DNA of 64,000 nt from an uncultured Eubacteriales bacterium (lineage in GTDB: Bacteria > Bacillota > Clostridia > Oscillospirales > Oscillospiraceae): positions 66,759 through 130,758 of the forward strand of contig UQZJ01000005.1 in assembly GCA_900545495.1 (NCBI GenBank). The letters are read 5' to 3'. The stretch's first letter is position 1, and each line of letters opens with the position of its first letter. The translations under genes and the position numbers were made by a program. The notes under the pieces are model-generated. The model had not been told where the DNA came from and made no database searches. It saw only the letters and a program-made list of their open reading frames with translations. Positions 19,306 to 27,370 of the stretch are shown piece after piece.

Positions 19306-19934
19306 CGCTTTGCCTCCCACTTTTTCAGGAAGCTCCGCCGATGCTCCGGGCAGGGGCCGTACTTGTCCAGCATCTCATAGTGCAGCTTGGTGCCGTAGCC
19401 CTTGTGCCGGGCAAACTGGTACTGGGGGTATGCCTTGTCCAACACCTCCGTCACATAGCGGTCACGGCTGACCTTGGCCAGCACCGATGCCGCCGCGATG
19501 GACGCGGATATCCCGTCGCCGCCCACGATGCACCGGTGCGCCGTGGTGATGGCGGCGCTGTGTCCCTTGTCACGGTTGCCGTCGATGAGTGCCAGGTCCG
19601 GCGTCACGGACAGGCCGTCTATGGCCAGCTGCATGGCCTTCATCCGGGCGCTGAGGATGTCCGTCTCGTCGATCTCCGACGCCTCCACCCGCACCACCGA
19701 CCACGCGATGGCCCGCTCCTGTATCAGTGGGAACAGCTTTTCCCGCTTTTTCTCCGTCAGCTTTTTGGAGTCGTTCAGCTCCGGCAGGTCGCAGCCCTCC
19801 GGCAGGATCACCGCCGCCGCGTACACCGGCCCCATCAGCGGTCCGGCGCCGGCCTCGTCCACGCCGCATACCGCCGCGAAGCCCTCCGCCGCCGCCTGCC
19901 GTTCGTATGTCCACAGGTCAGCCGTTTCTCTCAT
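19302..19934 (-). CDS. rnhB: Ribonuclease HII
   Basis: Removes ribonucleotides and RNA from RNA-DNA hybrids. Active-site blocks VCGVDEAGAGPLMGPV near residue 22, LNDSKKLTEKKR and LIDGNRD supply the acidic cluster. 210 residues. Overlaps rbgA by 4 nt at its start and yraN by 4 nt at its end, a tightly coupled operon. Confidence 0.96.
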   Translation of the reverse strand: MRETADLWTYERQAAAEGFAAVCGVDEAGAGPLMGPVYAAAVILPEGCDLPELNDSKKLTEKKREKLFPLIQERAIAWSVVRVEASEIDETDILSARMKAMQLAIDGLSVTPDLALIDGNRDKGHSAAITTAHRCIVGGDGISASIAAASVLAKVSRDRYVTEVLDKAYPQYQFARHKGYGTKLHYEMLDKYGPCPEHRRSFLKKWEAKR

Positions 19935-20800
19935 TTTCCGCAGTCCTCCGCCGTCTCCAGTGTAAAGCGTCCCAGCTTGCCACCTCGGAACTCATCCAGC
20001 AGGATGCGGGCCATGCGCTCGGTATCCACCTGCGCCCCCCGCATGAGGAAGCCCCGCTTCCGCCCCGCCTTTTCCAGCAGGTCGTAGCCGCTGTCCCCCT
20101 CCTCCACGTCGATCTTGTACCGCTCCCGCAGCACATCGGCGTAGTGTAAGGCCAGATAGTCCATCAGATAGCAGGCCAGCTCCTCGATATCCAGCACGTC
20201 ATCCTTGATCGCGCCTGTAAAGGCAAGACGCTTGCCAACCTCCGTATCGTCGAACTTGGGCCACAGGATGCCGGGGGTGTCCAGCAGCTCCAGCGTGGCG
20301 TCCACCGGCACCCACTGCTTGGAGCGGGTCACACCGGGACGATCCTCGGCTCTGGCGGTCTTGCGCTTGGCCACCTTGTTGATAAATGTGGATTTCCCCA
20401 CGTTGGGGATGCCCAGCACCATCACGCGGATGGTACGGCCCACCTGCCCCTTTTCGGCGTAGGCCGCCAGCTTCTCCTTCAGCAGCTCCCGGACGGCGGC
20501 GGCAAATTTTTCCGTGCCCGCGCCGCCCTTGGCGTTGGCCTCCAACACCGCATAGCCCTGCGCCCGGAAGGCCGCCGCCCATTTCTTCGTCTCGGCGGGA
20601 TCCGCCTGATCCACCCGGTTCAGCACGATCATCCGGGGCTTCCCCGCCGTCAGCTCGTCCACATCCGGGTTGCGGCTGGACTGGGGTATGCGGGCGTCCA
20701 CGATCTCGCAGACCGCGTCCATGTGGCCGATCTCGGCGGCGATCATCCGTTTCGTTTTTGTCATGTGGCCGGGAAACCAGCTCAGTCCTTCGATCTGCAC
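19931..20800 (-). CDS. rbgA: Ribosome biogenesis GTPase RbgA (YlqF)
   Basis: Circularly permuted GTPase needed for late 50S assembly. The order of motifs shows the permutation: G4 (VLNRVDQADP) comes before G1 (GIPNVGKSTFIN) and G3 (LLDTPGI). Start GTG at 20800 with AGGAGG 8 nt upstream, giving 289 residues beginning QIEGLSWFPGHMTKTKR, which matches the family; longer upstream readings have no homology. Follows rplS, a usual neighbour, but has its own promoter. Confidence 0.94.
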   Translation of the reverse strand: MQIEGLSWFPGHMTKTKRMIAAEIGHMDAVCEIVDARIPQSSRNPDVDELTAGKPRMIVLNRVDQADPAETKKWAAAFRAQGYAVLEANAKGGAGTEKFAAAVRELLKEKLAAYAEKGQVGRTIRVMVLGIPNVGKSTFINKVAKRKTARAEDRPGVTRSKQWVPVDATLELLDTPGILWPKFDDTEVGKRLAFTGAIKDDVLDIEELACYLMDYLALHYADVLRERYKIDVEEGDSGYDLLEKAGRKRGFLMRGAQVDTERMARILLDEFRGGKLGRFTLETAEDCGK

Positions 20801-20880
20801 GGCGCACACCTCCTCCGGTAAATTGTTGTATCTCTCCTGCACCCAGCTCCGATTCTGCGGTGCATTCTGCGTTTCACAGC

Positions 20881-20909
20881 AGTATACCATACTTTTTCCC
20901 CTGTTGCAA
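20881..20909 (-). promoter_or_regulatory. Sigma-A promoter of the rbgA operon
   Basis: Minus strand: TTGCAA (20904-20909), 17-bp spacer, TATACT (20881-20886). Start point expected near 20875, giving a leader of about 75 nt. Confidence 0.75.
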
Positions 20910-20925
20910 ACGGGAAAAAGACGGC

Positions 20926-20955
20926 AAAAAGCGCCCACGGATGTGGGCGCTTTTT
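20926..20955 (-). terminator. Intrinsic terminator of rplS
   Basis: 8-bp GC-rich stem (20931-20938 with 20943-20950), 4-nt loop, flanked by A5 and T5. Directly after the rplS stop and before the rbgA promoter. Confidence 0.88.
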
Positions 20956-20971
20956 CGATCTCGGTGATCGC

Positions 20972-21310
20972 TTACAGCTTCTCGCGGACCTTGGCTGCCT
21001 TACCAACGCGGTCACGCAGGTAGTACAGCTTGGCGCGGCGGACATAACCGTGGCGCACAGTCTCGATCTTCTCGATGGAAGGAGAATGAACGGGGAACAC
21101 CTTCTCCACGCCGACGCCGTAGGACAGGCGGCGGACGGTGATGGTCTCCTCGATACCGCCGTGCTTCTTGGCGATGACAGTGCCCTCGAAGACCTGGATA
21201 CGCTCGCGGGCGCCTTCCTTGACCTTCACGTGTACGCGGACGGTATCGCCCACCAGTACCTGAGGCACTTCCTTCAGCTGCTTCTCGTTCAGAGCCTTGA
21301 TGAGATCCAT
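20972..21310 (-). CDS. rplS: 50S ribosomal protein L19
   Basis: Large-subunit protein at the 30S-50S interface. 112 residues with typical GDTVRVHVKVKEG, QVFEGTVIAKK, GVEKVFPVHSPSIEKI and RRAKLYYLRDRVGKAA. Monocistronic: own promoter and leader upstream, terminator downstream. Confidence 0.98.
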   Translation of the reverse strand: MDLIKALNEKQLKEVPQVLVGDTVRVHVKVKEGARERIQVFEGTVIAKKHGGIEETITVRRLSYGVGVEKVFPVHSPSIEKIETVRHGYVRRAKLYYLRDRVGKAAKVREKL

Positions 21311-21441
21311 GGATTTTTCCTCCTAATAATATAGGTGTTCATGCCGCCATGTATGCGGCGCTCGTTTCCTCGGAGCACCGGCGACAGAGGACCGCCCTTT
21401 TTACGCCATGATAGGATATCATAGAAATTCCGGAAATGCAA
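21311..21441 (-). promoter_or_regulatory. rplS promoter and structured leader (candidate L19 leader)
   Basis: Minus strand: TTGCAT (21436-21441), 17 bp, TATCCT (21413-21418), start near 21406. The leader of about 95 nt contains a short hairpin (GCCGC, ATACA loop, then GGCGGC) shortly before the AGGAGG box. An autoregulatory L19 leader is known in Firmicutes; the match here is positional and not verified by alignment. Confidence 0.45.
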
Positions 21442-21509
21442 GAGCTTTCTTTACATTTTTTCCGCATTTTTGCTGGTTCCCGCTCCCTATTGCGGTGAGC
21501 AGCGGGTTT

Positions 21510-22172
21510 TTACCGGAAATCCCGTCCCTCGGCGTCCAGCACAGCGCGGCGGCGCACCCGCAGGAAGTCCGGCGTCAGGTCGGGCAGGTACCGCGCCACC
21601 GCCTTTTCCAGCAGCTGCGGATTCAAGCCGGGATTCTGGGCCAGCACCGTCACCGTGCCGGTAACGGCCCCCTCCGTCTCTGTAAAGGAAAAGTCCTTTA
21701 TCATCGGTGCGATATCTACGTCCGCCAGCTCCTTGCGCTTGGTGCGCTTCTGGATGATCAGCTCCTGACGCCCCAGCAGCTCCGTCAGACGGGCGGCGGC
21801 GTTTTCCGGCACACCGTTGTCATATTCCAGCGTCACATCCGCCCGGAGGTACGTCAGCTCCCGGACAGGCCGGACGGCGGGGTAGCAGTCCAGCACCCGC
21901 AGGCCGCTGGGCATACCGGTATTCAGCTTCTCCGCGATGCCGCGGCCGTCGGTATCCTGCGTCACCTCGAAATCCAGCAGCTCGCAGTCGCTGGACTGTC
22001 CCACCGGCAGAGGCAGGACGATGGAGATGATGGGATGGGGATGGTATCCCTGCGAGTGCTTGATGTCCAGCTCCGTCCGGGGGAAGGCGCGCTGGAACGT
22101 GCGCAGCAGGTCGAGATGGGAGATATAGGAGGCCTGCGCCTCCTTGATAAACAACAGCCGCAGCTTAGACAT
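21510..22172 (-). CDS. TIGR03936-type radical-SAM-linked protein (DUF2344)
   Basis: Function unknown. Begins with LRLLFIKEAQASYISHLDLL and continues with FPRTELDIKHSQGYHPHP, the hallmark blocks of this family, which is found either fused to or next to TIGR03960 radical SAM proteins. 220 residues. Overlaps the upstream radical SAM gene by 8 nt, so the two products are probably made as a pair. In many Firmicutes this pair lies near rng and rplU; here it precedes rplS. Confidence 0.88.
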   Translation of the reverse strand: MSKLRLLFIKEAQASYISHLDLLRTFQRAFPRTELDIKHSQGYHPHPIISIVLPLPVGQSSDCELLDFEVTQDTDGRGIAEKLNTGMPSGLRVLDCYPAVRPVRELTYLRADVTLEYDNGVPENAAARLTELLGRQELIIQKRTKRKELADVDIAPMIKDFSFTETEGAVTGTVTVLAQNPGLNPQLLEKAVARYLPDLTPDFLRVRRRAVLDAEGRDFR

Positions 22173-24003
22173 CGCATTTCCCTCCTACCAGCAGATTGGC
22201 GCCGCAGCCGTTGCAGTGGGTGCGGCAGTCCGGCGTGGTCACGGACTCATACGCCCGATGGCGCTCCCGTAGCAGGTACTGCTCCGTGACGCCGGAGGAG
22301 ATCATGCTCCACGGCATCAGCTCGTCCTCCGCGCGGGTGCGGTTGGCATAGAAATGGGGGTCGAGGCCGCACTCGTCAAAGGCCTCCAGCCAACGGTTCA
22401 GGGAGAAATACTCCTCCCAGGCGTCAAGCTTTGCGCCTTTACGCCACGCTGCTTCCAACACCTTTCCCATGCGGCGGTCGCCGCGCGCCAGCACTGCCTC
22501 CAGAAAGCTGGTGTCGGAGTCGTGCCAGTTGTAGGTGACAGTCTTCGTCTTGATGGCCTCCCGCAGCAGCGCCACACGGCGCTCGTACTCCTCCTTGGAG
22601 ATCTGGGGCTCCCACTGGAAGGCGGTGTGGGGCTTGGGGACGAACCAGCTGGTGGACACGGTGATGCGGACGCCACGCTGCTTGTTCTGGGCGCTCTCCC
22701 GCCATGCGTGCATGACCCGGGCGGCCACGTCGGCAATGCCCAGCACATCCTCGTCCGTCTCCGTAGGCAGACCCAGCATAAAGTACAGCTTCACGGCGCT
22801 GTACCCGCCGGCAAAGGCGGTGCGGCAGCTTTGCAGCAGGTCGTCCAGCGTCACGTTCTTATTGATCACGTCCCTCAGCCGCTGGGTGCCGGCCTCCGGC
22901 GCGAAGGTCAGGCCGGTCTTGCGGCCCTTGGCCAGACGCTGCATCAGCTCCATGGAGAAGTTGTCCGCCCGCAGGGACGGCAGGGACAGGCTGACATGGC
23001 GCTGGTCGCAGAACGGCTCCAGCTCATCGCAAAGGCCGGTCAGCGGCGGGTAATCGCTGGTGGACAGGCTGGACAGCGTCACCTCCTGATAGCCGGTGTC
23101 GTCGCAGGAGCGGACGCAGTAATCGGCGCACAGATCGCGGCTGCGGTTGCGCACCGGGCGGTAGACGTAGCCCGCCTGACAGAACCGGCAGCCCCGGATA
23201 CAGCCGCGAAACAGCTCCAGCGTCACCCGATCCTGCACGATCTCCGTGCTGGGGACGATGGTCTTGACCGGGAAATAGGACTTGTCCATATCGTGAACGA
23301 TGCGCTTGGTCACCTTGGCAGGCGCGCCGTCCAGCGGCGTAATGGCCGCCACGGTGCCGTCATCGTGGTACGTCACGTCGTACAGGCTGGGAACGTAGAC
23401 GCCGTCCAGCTGGGCGGCGGCGCGAAGCAGCTGCTGCTTGCTCCACCCCTCCCGCCGAGCGGTGCGGTACAGCTCCACCAGCTCCACGGTCAGATCCTCG
23501 CCCTCGCCCAGACTGACAAGGTCGATAAAATCCGCCATAGGCTCGGCGTTGTACATGGCGGTGCCGCCGGCGATGACCAGCGGCGAAAGGCCGGTGCGCT
23601 CCGAGGCGTGAAGGGGGATGCGCGCCAGATCCAGCATATTCAGGATGGCGGGAAACGCCATCTCGTAACCTACGGAAAAGGCCACGATGTCGAAGTCGGT
23701 GATGGGGTCGCCGGATTCCAGCGCGAAAAGGGGCATATCCGCCTTGCGCATTTCCTCCTCCATGTCGCCCCACGGGGCAAACACACGCTCACACCAGACG
23801 CCGTCCATCCCGTTCATAACGCCGTACAGGATGCGCATACCCAGATTGGACATACCGATCTCGTAGGTGTCCGGGAAGCAGAAAGCGATGCGGGTATCCA
23901 CCTGTGCCTTGTCCTTCAGCACGGCGTTATATTCGCCGCCCACATAGCGTGCGGGCTTCTGCACGCGGGGCAGGATACGTTCTAATCGTTTATCCACAGT
24001 CAT
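22165..24003 (-). CDS. TIGR03960-type B12-binding-domain radical SAM protein
   Basis: Radical SAM enzyme of unknown reaction. An N-terminal cobalamin-binding-like domain (AFCFPDTYEIGMSNLGMRIL) is followed by the radical SAM core with the cluster motif CIRGCRFCQAGY near residue 264 and later FAPEAGTQRLRDVI. The C-terminus carries further cysteines (DCRTHCNGCG), possibly an auxiliary metal site. 612 residues. Cotranscribed with the partner gene after it. Confidence 0.9.
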   Translation of the reverse strand: MTVDKRLERILPRVQKPARYVGGEYNAVLKDKAQVDTRIAFCFPDTYEIGMSNLGMRILYGVMNGMDGVWCERVFAPWGDMEEEMRKADMPLFALESGDPITDFDIVAFSVGYEMAFPAILNMLDLARIPLHASERTGLSPLVIAGGTAMYNAEPMADFIDLVSLGEGEDLTVELVELYRTARREGWSKQQLLRAAAQLDGVYVPSLYDVTYHDDGTVAAITPLDGAPAKVTKRIVHDMDKSYFPVKTIVPSTEIVQDRVTLELFRGCIRGCRFCQAGYVYRPVRNRSRDLCADYCVRSCDDTGYQEVTLSSLSTSDYPPLTGLCDELEPFCDQRHVSLSLPSLRADNFSMELMQRLAKGRKTGLTFAPEAGTQRLRDVINKNVTLDDLLQSCRTAFAGGYSAVKLYFMLGLPTETDEDVLGIADVAARVMHAWRESAQNKQRGVRITVSTSWFVPKPHTAFQWEPQISKEEYERRVALLREAIKTKTVTYNWHDSDTSFLEAVLARGDRRMGKVLEAAWRKGAKLDAWEEYFSLNRWLEAFDECGLDPHFYANRTRAEDELMPWSMISSGVTEQYLLRERHRAYESVTTPDCRTHCNGCGANLLVGGKCDV

Positions 24004-24036
24004 TCTCCTTGCGGTGTATTTCAGTAACAGTTTATT

Positions 24037-24666
24037 TTACCTGCTTTTCTGCGTTTTGGCAAGGCGGCCGGGCAAAAAAAGTTCCGCAGGCAGACTGCGG
24101 TACACCAGCCACAGGGCGCCCAGCAGCAAAAATACGCCGTTACCGGTGGTCAGCACCAGCCAGAGGCACAGCAGAAACAGTGCCGAGGACACCGCCAGCC
24201 CTACGGCGGCGGCAACACGGTCGGCGGTGTACGGCTCCGTCAGGTAGGCCGCCGCCAGCCAGAGGATGCGCCCGCCGTCCATGGGCCGGACGGGCAGCAG
24301 ATTCAGAATGCCCAGCGCCATCTGCGCCCCGGCGAACAGAGTCAGCTCGTCCCGCCCGGTCAGGCTCAGCACCACCCACAGGAGCAGGTTCATCAGCGGC
24401 CCCGCGGCGGCGCTGAGCAGCTCCGCACCGTAGGATAGCCGGTGCAGCTCCGGCACGCAGAGGGTCGCACCCAGCCCCGTGACGGTGAAGCGGGCGGTGC
24501 GGACGCCGAAAAGCCGCAGCACGGCGTAGTGCGCCAGTTCGTGGAGCAGCGCCGCCAGCAGCAGCGCCGCCAACAGCACGGGCGTGTCCGTAAGCAGCAG
24601 AAAAGCCGCCGGTGTCAGCAGTGCGGAGGGCATGACCCGGACGGAAACATCAGCGGAACGCCACAT
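24037..24666 (-). CDS. SpoIVFB-like M50 intramembrane metalloprotease
   Basis: Small site-2 protease; the sporulation member SpoIVFB cleaves pro-sigma-K in the mother cell. Zinc motif LLHELAHYAVL lies in an N-terminal helix and NLLPVRPMDGGRI near the middle supplies the Asp ligand; about five to six membrane helices. No CBS domain is seen after the helices. The start is uncertain: ATG 24666 gives 209 residues and includes the beta-strand DVSVRVMPSALL expected before the first helix; ATG 24633 is the alternative. It overlaps the end of the M23 gene by 17 nt, so translation is likely coupled. A general M50 peptidase cannot be excluded. Confidence 0.8.
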   Translation of the reverse strand: MWRSADVSVRVMPSALLTPAAFLLLTDTPVLLAALLLAALLHELAHYAVLRLFGVRTARFTVTGLGATLCVPELHRLSYGAELLSAAAGPLMNLLLWVVLSLTGRDELTLFAGAQMALGILNLLPVRPMDGGRILWLAAAYLTEPYTADRVAAAVGLAVSSALFLLCLWLVLTTGNGVFLLLGALWLVYRSLPAELFLPGRLAKTQKSR

Positions 24667-25498
24667 AATATATAGGGTTAAGGTAGGTGCTGCCGTGGTG
24701 CAGCTCGAAATGGAGGTGATTGCCCGTGGCACGGCCGGTCTCCCCCACCTCCGCGATGGGGTCGCCGCGGGACACCTGCTGCCCGGAGGAGGCGGTGATG
24801 CGGGTACAGTGGGCGTACAGCGTGGCGTACCCGTTGGGGTGGGACACGGTGACGTAGCGCCCCAGCTCGCTGCTCTCCCCCACCGCCGTCACCGTCCCGT
24901 CGGCAAAGCTGGACACCACCGCGCCCTCCTCCGCGGCGATGTCCAGCCCGTAATGGAAGCGGCGTCCCCCTTCCAGCGGATCGGTACGCAGTCCGAAACC
25001 GGAGGAGAGCTGTCCCGTCACCGGCGAGGCGTAGGCGAAGCCCAGCACCCGCTGGAGAAGCTCGGTGTTGGCGGGCTGGGCGTCGGGTGTGTATACTGCC
25101 GCCGTAGGAGTAGGGGTCTCTGCGGGAACGGAGGGGCCGAATACGGCGGTATAGGCATCGTTCAGTGCCCCGCCGATGGCGCCCTCCGATGAAAAGGCGC
25201 GTCCTGCCGCCGAGAACACCTCCACAAAATCGGTGTCCGTCCCCAGCAGCGCCAGCAAACGGGCGCGGTACTCTGCCAGCACATCGGGCATCAGGAGCTT
25301 AACGGCGATGGCCACCACCAACACCGCGCCGCTGCACAGGAGCTGGAGCATCCGGCGTCTGTCCCGTGCGGACGGCGGCTTCGCATTTGCCGCCCTCGGC
25401 GCGGCGGCGCGGCGCGGCGCGGCAGGGGCTCTGCGCCGGGCGGCGGCACGGACACGGGCATGGTAGGCATTGCGGCGGACGGATGAGCGCTGCGGCAT
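24650..25498 (-). CDS. Membrane-anchored M23/LytM-domain protein (SpoIVFA-like)
   Basis: 282 residues: a very basic Arg/Ala-rich cytoplasmic N-terminus (about 1-60), one membrane helix (LLCSGAVLVVAIAVKLLM), a linker with a Pro/Thr stretch, and a C-terminal LytM domain. The ATG at 25498 has AAGGAGG. The M23 zinc motifs look complete (FHYGLDIAA, TLYAHCTR, NHLHFEL). In Bacillus the SpoIVFA LytM domain is regulatory and cut by SpoIVB; intact zinc residues here may mean catalytic activity. The pairing with the M50 gene is the main argument for a SpoIVFA role. Confidence 0.75.
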   Translation of the reverse strand: MPQRSSVRRNAYHARVRAAARRRAPAAPRRAAAPRAANAKPPSARDRRRMLQLLCSGAVLVVAIAVKLLMPDVLAEYRARLLALLGTDTDFVEVFSAAGRAFSSEGAIGGALNDAYTAVFGPSVPAETPTPTAAVYTPDAQPANTELLQRVLGFAYASPVTGQLSSGFGLRTDPLEGGRRFHYGLDIAAEEGAVVSSFADGTVTAVGESSELGRYVTVSHPNGYATLYAHCTRITASSGQQVSRGDPIAEVGETGRATGNHLHFELHHGSTYLNPIYYVAFR

Positions 25499-25633
25499 AG
25501 GATGCACCTCCTTTTTGCCACAGTCTATGCGCGCCTGTCCGGAGATAGACGCCAAACCGGGGCGTTCACGGGGATATCCGGTATGCCGGAAACGTTGAAA
25601 GTCCGTAAAGTGGCGGGACGTGGTAAATTTTCC

Positions 25634-25662
25634 TTGACAGCGCGGGCAAGAGCGCCTATAAT
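25634..25662 (+). promoter_or_regulatory. Consensus sigma-A promoter of tRNA-Pro
   Basis: TTGACA at 25634-25639 and TATAAT at 25657-25662 with the ideal 17-bp spacer; both hexamers are perfect. The predicted start is only about 5 nt before the tRNA, typical of a strong stable-RNA promoter. Confidence 0.93.
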
Positions 25663-25673
25663 GGAACGGCTGA

Positions 25674-25749
25674 CGGGGTGTAGCGCAGCTGGTAGCGCGC
25701 TTGGTTCGGGACCAAGAGGCCGGGGGTTCAAGTCCCCCCACTCCGACCA
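25674..25749 (+). tRNA. tRNA-Pro (anticodon CGG)
   Basis: 76 nt with encoded CCA. The 7-bp acceptor stem (CGGGGTG with CACTCCG, one G-U pair), D-arm with GCGCAGCTGGTAGCGC, anticodon stem CTTGG/CCAAG around loop TTCGGGA (anticodon CGG, reading CCG), and T-arm GGGGG-TTCAAGT-CCCCC all fold. It stands alone, with its own promoter and terminator. Confidence 0.97.
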
Positions 25750-25750
25750 T

Positions 25751-25806
25751 GCAGAGTGTCCTTATAGGATCTGAGTATCCTGTAATGGACACTCTGCTTT
25801 TTTATT
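25751..25806 (+). terminator. Terminator of tRNA-Pro
   Basis: Outer 11-bp stem (25751-25761 with 25787-25797), extended by a smaller inner stem, followed by seven or more T-rich bases starting directly 2 nt after the tRNA CCA end. Confidence 0.9.
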
Positions 25807-25823
25807 CCCCGGAAAATTTTCCC

Positions 25824-25852
25824 TTGGCAAACGGCGAAAACAGGTCTATAAT
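25824..25852 (+). promoter_or_regulatory. Promoter of the B3/B4-domain gene
   Basis: TTGGCA (25824-25829), 17-bp spacer, TATAAT (25847-25852). Confidence 0.78.
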
Positions 25853-25904
25853 GCACCCAACACGCAAGCATTGCGGGAAGTATCCACAGCAAGGAGGCCA
25901 CACC

Positions 25905-26618
25905 ATGTACTATCAGGTATCCCAGGAATTCTTTGACAAGCTGCCCAACGCCTGCTTCGGCGCGGTGGCCGTGCGGGGGCTGGACAACACCCACGATATC
26001 CCCGAGCTGGAGCAGATGCTGGCGGAAAACGTTGCCGCCTGCGAGACGTATTTCGCCGGGAAAAAGCCCAAGGAGACGGAGGATATCCTCCCCTACCGCG
26101 CCGCCTTTACAGCGCTGGGCATCAACCCCAACAAGTTTCTCTGCTCCATCGAGGCGCTGCTGACCCGTATCGCTAAGGGCAAGGGCTTCCCCCACATCAA
26201 CGCCGCCGTGGATCTGGGCAACGCCGTGTCCATCAAGCACCGTCTGCCCATGGGCGCCCATGATCTGGGCACCATCGACGAAGGGCTGGACGTGCGGCTG
26301 GCGCGGGAGGGCGACACCTTTATCCCCTTCGGCAGCACCGAGACGGAGACACCGGACGCAGGCGAGGCGGTGTATGCCTCCGGCAGCGAGATCCGCACCC
26401 GCCGCTGGACGTGGCGGCAGTCGGAGCGGGGCAAGATCACCGAGGAAACGACGGCTATCCTGTTCCCCATCGACGGCTTCTCCGACGTGAACGCCGATGA
26501 GGTGCGCGCCGCCGCCGATGAACTGGTGACGCTGCTGCGCCGGTACTTCGGAGACGGCATCGAGATCGAGACGGGCGTCGTCACCAAGGACGCGCCGCGC
26601 TTTGAGTTTTTCAGGTAG
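25905..26618 (+). CDS. B3/B4 tRNA-binding domain protein
   Basis: Stand-alone relative of the B3/B4 editing domain of phenylalanyl-tRNA synthetase beta subunit, suggesting tRNA or amino-acyl-tRNA recognition or editing; substrate unknown. Family blocks: ILPYRAAFTALGINPNKF, then FPHINAAVDLGNAVSIKH and MGAHDLGTID. 237 residues from ATG 25905, which has AAGGAGG 7 nt upstream. Single-gene unit with own promoter and terminator. Its place next to tRNA-Pro may be chance. Confidence 0.88.
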   Translation: MYYQVSQEFFDKLPNACFGAVAVRGLDNTHDIPELEQMLAENVAACETYFAGKKPKETEDILPYRAAFTALGINPNKFLCSIEALLTRIAKGKGFPHINAAVDLGNAVSIKHRLPMGAHDLGTIDEGLDVRLAREGDTFIPFGSTETETPDAGEAVYASGSEIRTRRWTWRQSERGKITEETTAILFPIDGFSDVNADEVRAAADELVTLLRRYFGDGIEIETGVVTKDAPRFEFFR

Positions 26619-26625
26619 CTTCCGT

Positions 26626-26663
26626 AAAAAAGGGGCTGCATCCGTGGATGCGGCTCCTTTTTT
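26626..26663 (+). terminator. Terminator of the B3/B4-domain gene
   Basis: Stem of about 12 bp with two G-U pairs around a 2-nt nominal loop (real loop larger), A6 before and T6 after. Confidence 0.85.
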
Positions 26664-26734
26664 ATCCCCCATCCGGGGTTGCGCCGTCACCGGACTTCCT
26701 GTACGATAGGAAAAATGATACAGGGGGTGCGGAG

Positions 26735-27322
26735 ATGATCGACAAGCGGGATGTGATCGCGTTTTTCGACAAGTGTGCAGCGGCGTGGGACGCGGAGATG
26801 ATCCGCCACGAGCCGGTGATCCAGGCCATACTGGACAACGCGGGCGTGGGTGACGGCACACAGGTACTGGACGTAGCCTGCGGCACTGGCGTGCTGTTCC
26901 CCGACTATCTGGCGCGGGGCGCATCGGTCACGGGCATCGACATCTCCCCGGAGATGGCGCGCATCGCGGCGGCAAAATTCATCGGTGAGCCGCGGGTGCA
27001 GGTGCTCTGCGGCGACGTAGAGGAGACGGTGTTTCCTGAGACATTCGACGTGGTCATGGTGTACAATGCCTTCCCCCATTTCCCCGATCCGGCGCGGCTC
27101 ATGGCCCGTCTGGCATCGCTGGTGCGGCCCGGCGGACGGCTGTCCGTGGCCCACGGCATGAGCCGGGCCGCCATCGACAGTCACCACAGTGGTGCGGCCC
27201 ATCCGGTGTCCAACGGGCTGATGCACGAGGATGCGCTGCGGGCGCTGCTGACGCCGTACTGCGATGTGGATATTTGTATATCCGATGAACGGATGTATCA
27301 GGTGGCGGGAACAAAACGATAG
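26735..27322 (+). CDS. Class I SAM-dependent methyltransferase
   Basis: 195 residues, substrate unknown. The SAM-binding Rossmann motifs are clear: VLDVACGTGVLFP near residue 47, VTGIDISPEM, and LVRPGGRLSVAHG near motif III. The C-terminus is a short cap. Starts at ATG 26735 after a G-rich ribosome binding site. A weak promoter (TTGCGC, 17 bp, TACGAT) precedes it. Followed by a terminator, so a monocistronic gene. Confidence 0.87.
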   Translation: MIDKRDVIAFFDKCAAAWDAEMIRHEPVIQAILDNAGVGDGTQVLDVACGTGVLFPDYLARGASVTGIDISPEMARIAAAKFIGEPRVQVLCGDVEETVFPETFDVVMVYNAFPHFPDPARLMARLASLVRPGGRLSVAHGMSRAAIDSHHSGAAHPVSNGLMHEDALRALLTPYCDVDICISDERMYQVAGTKR

Positions 27323-27328
27323 ACGAAA

Positions 27329-27369
27329 GAGACGGTGCATTTCCTCGGAAATGCACCGTCTCCTTTTTG
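27329..27369 (+). terminator. Terminator after the methyltransferase gene
   Basis: Perfect 16-bp stem (27329-27344 with 27347-27362) followed by CTTTTTG. Convergent with icd, for which it may also act. Confidence 0.87.
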
Positions 27370-27370
27370 T

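Noticed and set aside
25499..25792. N-terminal extension of the M23 gene across the tRNA-Pro locus
   Set aside because: It reads through a tRNA on the other strand; ATG 25498 has a good ribosome binding site.
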